Origin: REEB95 sp963810055
GTDB taxonomy: Bacteria; Pseudomonadota; Alphaproteobacteria; ATCC43930; CGMCC-115725
Reading direction: 5' to 3'
NCBI GenBank assembly: GCA_963810055.1
Contig: CAWEME010000012.1
Span: 372,001 to 436,000, forward strand
Length of the DNA: 64,000 bases
Within the stretch, counting starts at the first letter, position 1, and every line of letters begins with the position of its first letter. The notes beneath the pieces were generated by a model, which ran no database searches, had not been told where the DNA came from, and saw nothing but the letters and a program-made list of their open reading frames with translations. The position numbers and the translations under genes were made by a program. Below are positions 16,583 through 25,949 of this stretch, one piece after another.

Positions 16583-18490
16583 CTCGCTTATTTCGCGCTC
16601 ACCCTGCCGCCGACCGGCGATCTCACCGTCTCGGAGCGCCGTCCCTCCGTCACCATGGTGGCGGAAGACGGCACGCTGATCGCGACCTTCGGCGATCTGT
16701 TCGGCCAGCCGGTGCACTTGAAGGAACTGCCGCGCTACGTGCCCCAGGCGGTGATCGCCACCGAGGATCGCCGCTTCTATCACCATTTCGGCATCGATCT
16801 CTTGGGCCTGTTGCGCGCGGCCTTCGCCGATCTGCGCGCCGGCCACATCGTCCAGGGCGGCAGCACCATCACCCAGCAGCTCGCCAAGAACCTGTTCCTC
16901 ACGCCCGAACGCACCATCTCGCGCAAGATTCGCGAGACCATGCTGGCGCTGTGGCTCGAGCACAAATTCACCAAGAACCAGATCCTCGAGCTTTACCTCA
17001 ACCGGGTCTATCTCGGCGCCGGGACCTACGGCGTCGACGCCGCGGCGCAGCGCTATTTCGACAAACCGGCCAAGGATTTGTCGCTCTACGAGGCGGCGGT
17101 GATCGCCGGGCTGTTGAAGGCGCCGACGCGCTTCAGCCCGGCCAATGACGGCGGCCGCGCCGCCGAACGCGCCGACCAGGTGCTCGCCGGCATGGTGGAG
17201 GAGGGCTACATCACCCCGGCCCAGGCGCGCGCGGCTTCGCAACAGAAGACCCAGCTGGCGAGAACCGCCAAGGCGCGCCCCGGCAGCCGCTATTTCGCCG
17301 ATTGGGTGGCGGAGCAGGTCCCGGGCTTCGCCGACGTCAACGGCCGCGACGTGGTCATCACCACTACCCTCGATCCCCGGATGCAGACCCTGGCCGAAAA
17401 GGCGGTGGACGGCACGCTCGACGCCGACGGCAAGAAATACAACGTGACGCAGGGCGCGCTGGTGGCGATCTCGACCGACGGCGCGGTCAGGGCCATGGTC
17501 GGCGGGCGCAGCTACGGCGACAGCCAATTCAACCGCGCCACCCAGGCGCTGCGCCAGCCGGGCTCATCCTTCAAGCCGTTCGTCTATCTCGCGGCCTTGG
17601 AGCGCGGCTTGCAGCCGACCGACGTGTTCAACGACGCGCCGGTGACCATCGGCGATTACCAGCCGCACAACTACGAAAACACCTACCGGGGCGACGTCAC
17701 CGTCTCCGACGCGATCGCCTATTCGATCAACACGGTGGCGGTGCAGGTGCTGGCGCGCGCCGGGGTCGACAACGTGATCGCCGCGGCGCAGCAGCTCGGC
17801 ATCACCTCGGATTTGCCGCGCGATGCCAGCCTCGCGCTCGGCACCGGCTCGGTCACGCTCATGGAAATGACCGCGGCCTACGCGGCTTTCGCCTCGGGCG
17901 GCGTCGCCGCCTGGCCGCACGGCATCATCGAGATCCGCGACGCCCATGGCGGCGTGCTTTATCACCGCGAGGGCTCGGGCGGGCCGCAGGTCATAGCCCC
18001 CGCCATCGCCGCCACCATGAACCAGCTCCTCACCGGCGTGATCGATTACGGCACCGGCCGCGCCGCGGCGATCGGCCGTCCGGAGGCGGGCAAGACCGGC
18101 ACGACGCAGGATTTCCGCGACGCCTTGTTCATCGGCTACACCGCCGATCTGGTGACCGGGGTGTGGTTCGGCAACGACGACAATTCGCCCATGAAACACG
18201 TGACCGGCGGCATGCTGCCGGCGCGCACCTGGCATAATTTCATGGCGGCGGCGGAACAGAACATGCCGGTGCGGCCGTTGCCGATGCCCGGCCAGGCCGT
18301 GGCCAACACCGCGCCGCCGGCCCCGCCCTCGCCGCCGTTGTCGCTGCTGCCGCCGCCGCCCAGCCCCGGCCCCGGTGCCGCGCCGCCGCGCCCTGCGGAA
18401 GGCACCGAAGGCGGCATTCTGCAAGGCCTGGTCAATTCGATCTTCGGGCCGCCCAATCCTTCGCACCGGCCGCCCGCCGCGCAGCCGTAA
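16541..18490 (+). CDS. class A penicillin-binding protein (PBP1A family)
   Basis: A bifunctional peptidoglycan synthase anchored in the inner membrane. After one membrane helix comes the GT51 glycosyltransferase (catalytic Glu in ATEDRRFYHHFG near residue 75; GGSTITQQLAKN near 108). The transpeptidase follows, with SSFKP near residue 343 (serine nucleophile), SIN in place of SXN, and KTGTT near 516. The C-terminus is Pro-rich. The 649 residues given start at ATG 16541; the native start was almost certainly the one at 16285, now cut off by the 160-bp duplication. Expression may therefore be impaired unless the break is an assembly error. Confidence 0.9.
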   Translation: MVAAFWAFLLIGGVLAYFALTLPPTGDLTVSERRPSVTMVAEDGTLIATFGDLFGQPVHLKELPRYVPQAVIATEDRRFYHHFGIDLLGLLRAAFADLRAGHIVQGGSTITQQLAKNLFLTPERTISRKIRETMLALWLEHKFTKNQILELYLNRVYLGAGTYGVDAAAQRYFDKPAKDLSLYEAAVIAGLLKAPTRFSPANDGGRAAERADQVLAGMVEEGYITPAQARAASQQKTQLARTAKARPGSRYFADWVAEQVPGFADVNGRDVVITTTLDPRMQTLAEKAVDGTLDADGKKYNVTQGALVAISTDGAVRAMVGGRSYGDSQFNRATQALRQPGSSFKPFVYLAALERGLQPTDVFNDAPVTIGDYQPHNYENTYRGDVTVSDAIAYSINTVAVQVLARAGVDNVIAAAQQLGITSDLPRDASLALGTGSVTLMEMTAAYAAFASGGVAAWPHGIIEIRDAHGGVLYHREGSGGPQVIAPAIAATMNQLLTGVIDYGTGRAAAIGRPEAGKTGTTQDFRDALFIGYTADLVTGVWFGNDDNSPMKHVTGGMLPARTWHNFMAAAEQNMPVRPLPMPGQAVANTAPPAPPSPPLSLLPPPPSPGPGAAPPRPAEGTEGGILQGLVNSIFGPPNPSHRPPAAQP

Positions 18491-18530
18491 GGCTGCGCCA
18501 AATCTCGGCGCGCCGTGATCGTGAAAAATC

Positions 18531-18956
18531 TCAGGCGGCGCCGACGGCCTCGCCCTGGAAGCGGCGCGGGCGGCCTTCCCCGTCCAGCGCCACGAAGGTG
18601 AATTCGGCCTCGGTCACCTTGACGCGCGCGCCTTGTCCGGCGCGCAACACCCAGACCTCGATGTGAAAACTGGCCGAGGTCGTGCCGATGCGCCGCAGGT
18701 CGGTGTAGCAGCACACCACGTCGCCCACCTTCACCGGGCAGAGGAACGCCATGTCGGTGACGGCGACGGTGGTGACGCGGCCCTGGGCATGCCGGGTCGC
18801 GGTCATCATGCCGGCGCTGTCCATCATCGCCATGATCCAGCCGCCGAAAATCTCGCCATTGGGATTGGTGTCGGCCGGCATGGCGACGGAGCGCGCGGCC
18901 AATTCGCCGCGCGGGCCGGTCAGCTCATCGGCTTCTTGAACGGTATAGGGCCACAT
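18531..18956 (-). CDS. acyl-CoA thioesterase, YciA-type hotdog fold
   Basis: A 141-residue hotdog-fold thioesterase that hydrolyses acyl-CoA. The diagnostic stretch is MPADTNPNGEIFGGWIM (active-site Asn/Gly region and conserved Asp), followed by DMAFLCPVKVGDVV. Length fits the YciA group. ATG 18956 is preceded by GGAG; an ATG five codons earlier (18971) is also in frame. Convergent with the PBP gene. Confidence 0.88.
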   Translation of the reverse strand: MWPYTVQEADELTGPRGELAARSVAMPADTNPNGEIFGGWIMAMMDSAGMMTATRHAQGRVTTVAVTDMAFLCPVKVGDVVCCYTDLRRIGTTSASFHIEVWVLRAGQGARVKVTEAEFTFVALDGEGRPRRFQGEAVGAA

Positions 18957-19174
18957 ACGGTCTTTCTCCATTGCCCGATCTGTGGCGTTTCACACCCCAG
19001 GCACGGTTGAGGTTGATATTGCACTGCACCATGTTACATTCAAGTGACTAATATAATTAATGATTTTTCAGGTGCATTGCACAAATAACGGCCAATTCCG
19101 GCCCGGCCTGGATCTCCAGCACCAGCACCCGGCGGCGCCCGGCGCGGCCTCGGGCCGCGCAAAATCAAAGGCCT

Positions 19175-20003
19175 TCAACTTTCTCGAGCAAGAACCAAAC
19201 GGCGATAGACATCGACCAGGATCGAGGCGCCCAGGGCCACGATCAGGAAATTGACCACGGTGTCGATCACCCCGGCGAGCAGGTAGAGGCCCATGGGCGG
19301 CGCGAGCGCGGGGTCGTCGGGTTGCAGATCGCCCAATTGCAGATCGAGCGCCGTGAACACCACGCCCAGAACCAACACCACGGATAAAACCAGGGGCAAT
19401 CCTGCCAGCAAGCCGCAAGCGACCAGGCGCCAGGTGTTGCCGCGCATCGCCCGCCACGCCGCGCCCGGTCCCAGAAGCTGGCCGTAGGCCGCGGCCGGGA
19501 ACAAGAGCGAGAGGCGCACCATGCCAAGCCATAGCGGCAAGGCCATGGCCGCCGCGAGAACCAGCAGCAGGAACTGGCCCGATTGAACCAGATCCTCGCC
19601 GCCCGAAAGCAGAAACACCAGGGCGAACAGGACCAGGTTGGCGAGATAGAAGATGAAGGTATAGAGCAGGAACCACAGCCAGGTCCTGAACCAGGAGACC
19701 GGCGCCGTTCTGGCCGGACCCGGGAACAGCATCATCTGGTGCCAACGCACGGCGAAGGCGTTGAGACACAAGCCGCCCGCCGCCAGTTGGACGACATCCG
19801 GCAGGATGCGGAGCACGGCGCTGTCGGAATCGGGCGCCGCCAGCCAGGGCAGCCAGGCCGGCATGATCGCACACCGCCAGCAGCAGCAACAGGGGCAGCC
19901 AGGCGAGTTCGAGGAACAGCCCCAACCGGCCGAAGACGAACCGGTAAGCCCCGACCGTCACCACCGCGACCGGAATCCTGACGGGCGAAAGGGCCGCTTC
20001 CAT
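19175..20003 (-). pseudogene. multi-spanning membrane protein with a frameshift
   Basis: An inner-membrane protein of unknown function, about 275 residues if restored, with roughly six hydrophobic segments. The first segment (VFGRLGLFLELAWLPLLLLLAV) is read from ATG 20003, which has a GGAG box. The rest (from MPAWLPWL at 19864 to the stop at 19175) lies in the next frame. One extra base near 19865-19872 explains the break; the downstream ATG has no ribosome-binding site. Either the gene is decayed or the sequence has a one-base error. If the break is not real this would be an ordinary CDS. Confidence 0.5.
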
Positions 20004-20130
20004 TCTTCGCTTTGCTCCTGTGCGGGGGGTGCGGAATTCGGGCGGCAAGCTTGCCCTGTGCGTGTTTCAGGCGCAACCGCGGCACGAGACCGCGCCCGCC
20101 TGCCGGATATGGCCGGCACTGTCGAGATAG

Positions 20131-20826
20131 CTAGGCCGCCGCGCCCGCGTCCAGCGAATAGCCGGCGGCGCGCACGGTGCGCACCAGATCGGGGCGGCCC
20201 GCTCCGTTCAAGGCCTTGCGCAGGCGGCGGATATGGACGTCGACGGTGCGCAATTCCACCTCGGCGTCGCGGCCCCAGACCGCGTCGAGCAATTGCTCGC
20301 GCGAGAACACGCGGCCCGGCCGTTCCATCAAGAAGCGCAACAGGCGGAATTCGGTCGGGCCCAGATGCACCGGCTTGCCGCCGCGCGTGACGCGGTGAGC
20401 GGACAGATCGAGCGAGATGTCGGAAAAACGCAGCACTTCCTCGGCCGCGCCCGGCCGGGAGCGACGGATCACGGCGCGCAGCCGCGCGACCAGCTCGTTG
20501 GGGCTGAAGGGCTTCACCACGTAATCATCGGCGCCGCTGTCGAGCCCGCGCACCCGGTCGCCTTCCTCGCCGCGCGCGGTCAGGATGATGACCGGCAAAT
20601 CCTTCCAGGCCGGCGTCCGCCGGATCTGGCGGCACACCTCGATGCCCGAAACCCGCGGCAGCATCCAATCGAGCAGCACGGCGTCGGGCTTGGCTTCCTT
20701 CAATTGCAACAACGCCTCTTCGCCGTCATGCGCCGAGCTCACGGTGAAGCCTTCCTTCTCGAGATTGTAGCGCAGCAGCGTCAAGAGCGCCGTTTCGTCC
20801 TCGACGACCAGAACCGAGGGGCGCAT
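20131..20826 (-). CDS. phoB: phosphate regulon response regulator PhoB
   Basis: A 231-residue OmpR-family activator of the phosphate regulon. The receiver has VVEDE near residue 9, phospho-acceptor Asp in AVLLDWMLPRVSG and Lys in YVVKPF. The winged helix ends with RTVDVHIRRLRKALN and VRTVRAAGYSLD. It is the last gene of pstCAB-phoU-phoB; its ATG shares one base with the phoU stop (TGATG). Its sensor PhoR is encoded at the other end of the cluster. Confidence 0.95.
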   Translation of the reverse strand: MRPSVLVVEDETALLTLLRYNLEKEGFTVSSAHDGEEALLQLKEAKPDAVLLDWMLPRVSGIEVCRQIRRTPAWKDLPVIILTARGEEGDRVRGLDSGADDYVVKPFSPNELVARLRAVIRRSRPGAAEEVLRFSDISLDLSAHRVTRGGKPVHLGPTEFRLLRFLMERPGRVFSREQLLDAVWGRDAEVELRTVDVHIRRLRKALNGAGRPDLVRTVRAAGYSLDAGAAA

Positions 20827-21566
20827 CAGCCTTCGTCTCCGTTGGGTTCTTCGGCACTGATGTCGGGCGTCAGCGCCAGGCTGGTGCGGTCGCGCTTGGG
20901 CCGGGCCTGGGCCAAGGGCGTGCCGTGCACCAGGAAATAGAGCGTCTCGGCGATGTTGGTGGCGTGATCGCCGATGCGCTCCAGGTTCTTGGCCATGAAG
21001 AGCAAATGCGCGCAAGACGTGATGTTGCGCGGGTCCTCGATCATGTAGGTCAAAAGCTCGCGGAACAGGCTGGTGTAGAGATCGTCCATCTCCTCGTCCC
21101 GCATCCACACGACGAGCGCCTTCTCGGCGTCGCGCTCGACGAAGGCGTCGAGCACGTCCTTGATCATGGCGCTCCCCAACCGCCCCATGCGCGGTATGCC
21201 GCTGACCGGCCTGACCGGCGGCGTCTGATTGAGCGCGATCGCGCGCTTGGCCACGTTACAGGCGTAATCGGCGATGCGCTCGAGGTCGGACGAGATCTTC
21301 AATCCGGCGATGATCTGGCGCAGATCGCGCGCCATCGGCTGCCGGAGCGCCAGGAGCCGCACCACCAGGCTTTCCACCTCGCGTTCCAGTTCATCGACGC
21401 GCGCATCGCCCTTCACCACGCGCGCGGCCAGCTCGCTGTCGCGCTTGGCCACCGCCTCGATCGCCGCCGCCAGCTGGCTTTCGGCCAATCCCCCCATCTC
21501 GGCGATGATGTTGTCGAGCCGCTGCAGCTCCTGGTCGTAGCTCTTGATGATGTGTTCGGAAACCAT
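20826..21566 (-). CDS. phoU: phosphate transport regulator PhoU
   Basis: A 246-residue, all-helical, cytoplasmic protein that links the Pst transporter to the PhoR kinase and keeps the regulon off when phosphate is plentiful. It has the two three-helix repeats of the family with metal-binding motifs: SSDLERIADYACNVAK in the first half and AKNLERIGDHATNIAE in the second. The C-tail after about 220 is polar and variable. The start ATG 21566 follows pstB by 14 bases. Confidence 0.95.
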   Translation of the reverse strand: MVSEHIIKSYDQELQRLDNIIAEMGGLAESQLAAAIEAVAKRDSELAARVVKGDARVDELEREVESLVVRLLALRQPMARDLRQIIAGLKISSDLERIADYACNVAKRAIALNQTPPVRPVSGIPRMGRLGSAMIKDVLDAFVERDAEKALVVWMRDEEMDDLYTSLFRELLTYMIEDPRNITSCAHLLFMAKNLERIGDHATNIAETLYFLVHGTPLAQARPKRDRTSLALTPDISAEEPNGDEG

Positions 21567-21580
21567 GAAATCGCGCTCCT

Positions 21581-22458
<878 letters not shown>

Positions 22459-22462
<4 letters not shown>

Positions 22463-23307
22463 TTTTCGAAGCTGCTCCAAGAGGCCAGTAAGCGCGCGAT
22501 GATGTTGAGCGACAGGATGGCGAGCGTGATCAGCAACGCCCCGCCCCAGGCCAGCTGCTGCCAGTCGGCATAAGGCGAAAGCGCGAACTGGAAGATCACC
22601 ACTGGCAGATTCCCCATGGGGCCATTCATGTCGGAGCTCCAGAACTGGTTGTTGAGCGCGGTGAAAAGCAAGGGCGCGGTCTCGCCGGCGATGCGCGCTA
22701 CCGCCAAAAGGACGCCCGTCAGCATGCCCTGCATCGCCGCGCGGTAGACCACCAGGATCACCACCTTCCACTGCGGCGCGCCCAGGGCAAAGGCCGCCTC
22801 GCGCAGGCTCGCCGGCACCAGCGACAGCATGTTCTCGCTGGTGCGCACCACCACCGGCACGACCAGGATGGCGAGCGCCATCGATCCGGCCCAGCCGGAG
22901 AAATGGCCCATGGGCACGACCATGACCTCGTAGACGAACAAGCCGACGACGATCGACGGCGCGGACAGCAGGATGTCGTTGATGAAACGCACCGTCATGG
23001 CGAGCCGGCTCGAACGGCTGAATTCGGCGAGGAAGGTGCCGCACAATATGCCGACCGGCGTGCCGACGGCCGTCGCCACCGCGGTCATGACCAGGCTGCC
23101 GTAAATAGCGTTCATCAGCCCGCCGTTTCTGCCCGGCGGCGGCGTGTTCTGGGTGAAGAAATCGAATCCCAGCGCGGGAAGGCCGTTCTTCAACAGCGAC
23201 ACCATGATGAGGAACAACACCAGCAACCCTACGCCAGTCGCGGCGAAGGACAGCGACAGGATGAGGTAATTGGTGGCGTGGCGGCGCCGGTACAGCATCG
23301 CGTCCAT
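22459..23307 (-). CDS. pstA: phosphate ABC transporter permease PstA
   Basis: A 282-residue membrane permease with six helices. The ABC-interaction loop (LREAAFALGAPQWKVVILVV) and the phosphate-permease motif GETAPLLFTA are visible. The start ATG 23307 lies two bases after the pstC stop; longer in-frame starts would overlap pstC. Pairs with PstC to form the channel. Confidence 0.94.
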
Positions 23308-23309
23308 GC

Positions 23310-24302
23310 TCAGGCTCCTTCCCGCGAACCCATGCGCCACAGCATGTAATTCGCCAGGGCCAGCACGATCAGGGTGATGACGAACAGGATCAACCCGAGC
23401 GCGACCAGCGAAGAGGTGTAAATCTGGTCCACCGCCTCGGTGAATTCATTGGCCAAGGTGGCCGAGATGGTGGTGCCGGGCGCCAGCAGCGAGGCCTTGA
23501 TGTGGTGCGCGTTGCCGATGACGAAGGTCACCGCCATGGTCTCGCCCAGCGCGCGGCCCAGCCCGAGCATGACGCCGCCGACGATGCCGATCCGCGAATG
23601 GGGGATGATGATGTCGCGGATGACCTCGGATGTCGTGGCCCCCATGCCATAGGCGCTTTCGCGCAACAGCGGCGGCACGGTCAGGAACACGTCGCGGCTG
23701 ACCGAGGCGATGAAGGGCAGCACCATCACCGCCAGGATGATGCTCGCGGTCAATATGCCCAGGCCCAAGGGCGGCCCGGCGAAGAGATCGCCGAAGAACG
23801 GGATCTCGCCGAGGCTGTTGATGAGTGCGGGCTGCAAGGTGGATTGCAGAATCGGCGCCAGCACGAACAGTCCCCAGATGCCATAGATGATGCTGGGGAT
23901 CGCGGCGAGGAGTTCGATCAAGACGCCGATCGGCCGGCGCAACAAAGGCGGGCACAGCTCGGTCAGGAAGATGGCGATGCCGAAAGCCAGCGGCACCGCC
24001 AGCGCCATGGCGACGAAAGACGTGATCAGCGTGCCGTAGATCGCCGGCAACGCGCCGAAGGCGTCCTTGACCGGGTTCCAGGCGGTGCTGGTCAGGAATC
24101 CCAGGCCGAAGGCGTGGAAAGCCGGGATCGATCCCGCCATCAGCGATGCGATGATCGCGCCCAAAAGCAGCAACACGCCGAGCGCGAAGCCGCGGGTGAC
24201 AGCGCGGAATACTGTGTCGCCCAAACGCTGGCGCCGCATTGCGCGCGGCGCCAGTCCGGCAACGGCGATTTCCCCAGCCGGGCCTTGGTGGCGCGCCTCC
24301 AA
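23310..24302 (-). CDS. pstC: phosphate ABC transporter permease PstC
   Basis: A permease of up to 330 residues with six membrane helices. Family motifs include SIIYGIWGLFVLAPIL, the EAA-type loop LRESAYGMGATTSEVI and GRALGETMAVTFVIGN. The longest frame begins at TTG 24302 with GGGGACAAGG upstream; ATG 24239 is the alternative. It is the first gene of the pst operon, 73 bases after the Pho box. No periplasmic phosphate-binding protein gene (pstS) is present in the operon. Confidence 0.93.
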   Translation of the reverse strand: MEARHQGPAGEIAVAGLAPRAMRRQRLGDTVFRAVTRGFALGVLLLLGAIIASLMAGSIPAFHAFGLGFLTSTAWNPVKDAFGALPAIYGTLITSFVAMALAVPLAFGIAIFLTELCPPLLRRPIGVLIELLAAIPSIIYGIWGLFVLAPILQSTLQPALINSLGEIPFFGDLFAGPPLGLGILTASIILAVMVLPFIASVSRDVFLTVPPLLRESAYGMGATTSEVIRDIIIPHSRIGIVGGVMLGLGRALGETMAVTFVIGNAHHIKASLLAPGTTISATLANEFTEAVDQIYTSSLVALGLILFVITLIVLALANYMLWRMGSREGA

Positions 24303-24374
24303 GCCTTGTCCCCGTGTCAGCCAAAACCGCGGGATTCGATCAAATCACCGCCCCAGCAGGACTACGCGAGTTTC

Positions 24375-24392
24375 GTTACCGTTTTATGACAG
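24375..24392 (-). promoter_or_regulatory. Pho box upstream of pstC
   Basis: On the minus strand the site reads CTGTCATAAAACGGTAAC: a perfect first half-site CTGTCAT, a 4-base A spacer, and a second half-site differing from CTGTCAC at two positions. It lies between the phoR stop and pstC, so PhoB activates pstCAB-phoU-phoB separately from phoR. Confidence 0.85.
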
Positions 24393-24406
24393 CATCCGAC
24401 TCGGCG

Positions 24407-25825
24407 CTAAAGCTCGGCTTTTGCCTGAACCGGGACGGGGGCGGGCTGTGCAGCGGCCGGCAGATGTACGGTGAAGACCGAGCCCTGGCCCGGCTCGCTC
24501 TCGATCTCGAAGGCGCCGCGGTGGCGGCTGATGATGTGCTTGACGATGGCCAGGCCCAGCCCGGTGCCGCCCAGCGCGCGCGAACGCGCCGCGTCGACCC
24601 GGTAGAAGCGCTCGGTCAGCCGGGGCAGATGCTCGCGCGCGATGCCCGGCCCATGGTCCCGCACCGCCACCGCCACCGCCGGCTGCCTTTCGCCCGGCCG
24701 CGCCCCGGTCAGGATGCGGTGGGACGGCCGCACCACGACCTCGATGGGCGTGCCCTCGGCGCCGTATTTGATCGCGTTGTCGAGCAGGTTCTGGAACACC
24801 TGGATCAGCTCGTCGCTGTCGCCGGCGACCGGGGGCAATCCAGGCGCGATATCGATCGCAATGTGCATGCCCCGCGCCTTGGCGCGCGGCTCCAGCGGCT
24901 CGGCCGCGCTCATCAGCACGCCCGAAATCGCGACCTCCTCGGTCGGCGGGCTGTGCTCGTTCATCTCGATGCGCGACAGCGACAGCAGATCCTCCACCAG
25001 CCGGGTCATCCGTCCGCCCTGTTCCGCCATGATCGACAGAAAGCGCTCGCGCGCGGGCTCGTCCTCGCGCGCCGGTCCCCGCAAGGTCTCGATGAATCCC
25101 ACCAGCGTCGCCAGGGGCGTGCGCAATTCGTGGCTGGCATTGGCGACGAAATCGGCGCGCAGACGCTCGGCGCGCTTCAACTGGGTCAGATCGTGCAGCA
25201 CCAGAACGGCGGACGCGCCCTCGGCCTCCGGCGAGAGCCGCGCCAGATGCGCGCTCAGATGGCGCTCGACCGGGCTGGTGAGATCGAACTCGACCACCTT
25301 GGCGCTCTCGCCCTTCAACACCTGGTCGGCCGCGTTCAGCACCGCCGGGTGGCGCAGGCATCCGGCCAGGTCGCGGCCTTCGATGCGCTCGCCCAAAAGC
25401 GCGTTGGCCGCGGCGTTGGCGCGCACCACGCGGCGGCCGCGGTCGAGCAGCAGCAGCGGCTCGGGCAGCGCCGCCACCACCGACCGCGCGGATATGAGTT
25501 CGGCCTCGCGCCCGCGCAGCTCCGTCTTGGAGGCGCGCGCCCAGCGGCCGAGCGCCAGCCACAACGCCCGCACCAGGCCGTGATGGCTGCCGACCTCGGG
25601 CACCGCCGCCTCGTCCGCCGCCATGGCTTCGAGCGCGTTCGCCAGCGCGGCCAGCCCCGCGATCAGCGGATACAGCAGCACCGCCACCGCCACGAAGATG
25701 AGGCCCGCGTCGAGCCAGGCAAAACGCGGCGCGATCAGCCCGAGATAGCCCAGCGCCGCCAGCAGCACGAAGGCGGGCGTCGACAGGATGAAGGCGTCGA
25801 GCGCCAGGCGCAGCCACATCCTCAT
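24407..25825 (-). CDS. phoR: phosphate regulon sensor kinase PhoR
   Basis: A 472-residue inner-membrane histidine kinase that phosphorylates PhoB when phosphate is scarce. It has two N-terminal membrane helices (about 10-30 and 38-65), a PAS domain (about 110-215) and the H-box FVANASHELRTPLATL with phospho-acceptor H232. The N, G1 and G2 boxes follow (NLLDNAIKYG, DHGPGI, GGTGLGLAIVK). There is no large periplasmic domain, as expected for PhoR. It is divergent from mutS and lies upstream of the Pho box. Confidence 0.94.
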   Translation of the reverse strand: MRMWLRLALDAFILSTPAFVLLAALGYLGLIAPRFAWLDAGLIFVAVAVLLYPLIAGLAALANALEAMAADEAAVPEVGSHHGLVRALWLALGRWARASKTELRGREAELISARSVVAALPEPLLLLDRGRRVVRANAAANALLGERIEGRDLAGCLRHPAVLNAADQVLKGESAKVVEFDLTSPVERHLSAHLARLSPEAEGASAVLVLHDLTQLKRAERLRADFVANASHELRTPLATLVGFIETLRGPAREDEPARERFLSIMAEQGGRMTRLVEDLLSLSRIEMNEHSPPTEEVAISGVLMSAAEPLEPRAKARGMHIAIDIAPGLPPVAGDSDELIQVFQNLLDNAIKYGAEGTPIEVVVRPSHRILTGARPGERQPAVAVAVRDHGPGIAREHLPRLTERFYRVDAARSRALGGTGLGLAIVKHIISRHRGAFEIESEPGQGSVFTVHLPAAAQPAPVPVQAKAEL

Positions 25826-25949
25826 GCGGTTTTACCATATCGGCCCATAAGGGATTGTAACCCCTCGCCGGGCGTTGAGGCAGGTCCCAAAGTTCGGCCC
25901 GCGCCCTGCCGGTTCCCTAAGGCCAAGGCGGGATGTTAGCTTGCGGGAC

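Noticed and set aside
19000..19174. AT-rich stretch with an imperfect GGTGCA/TGCACC inverted pair as an operator
   Set aside because: The half-sites are about 50 bases apart and one is imperfect; it more likely reflects the promoter of the thioesterase gene.
24239..25939. A 566-codon plus-strand frame over phoR
   Set aside because: Antisense to a complete histidine kinase; no domain seen.
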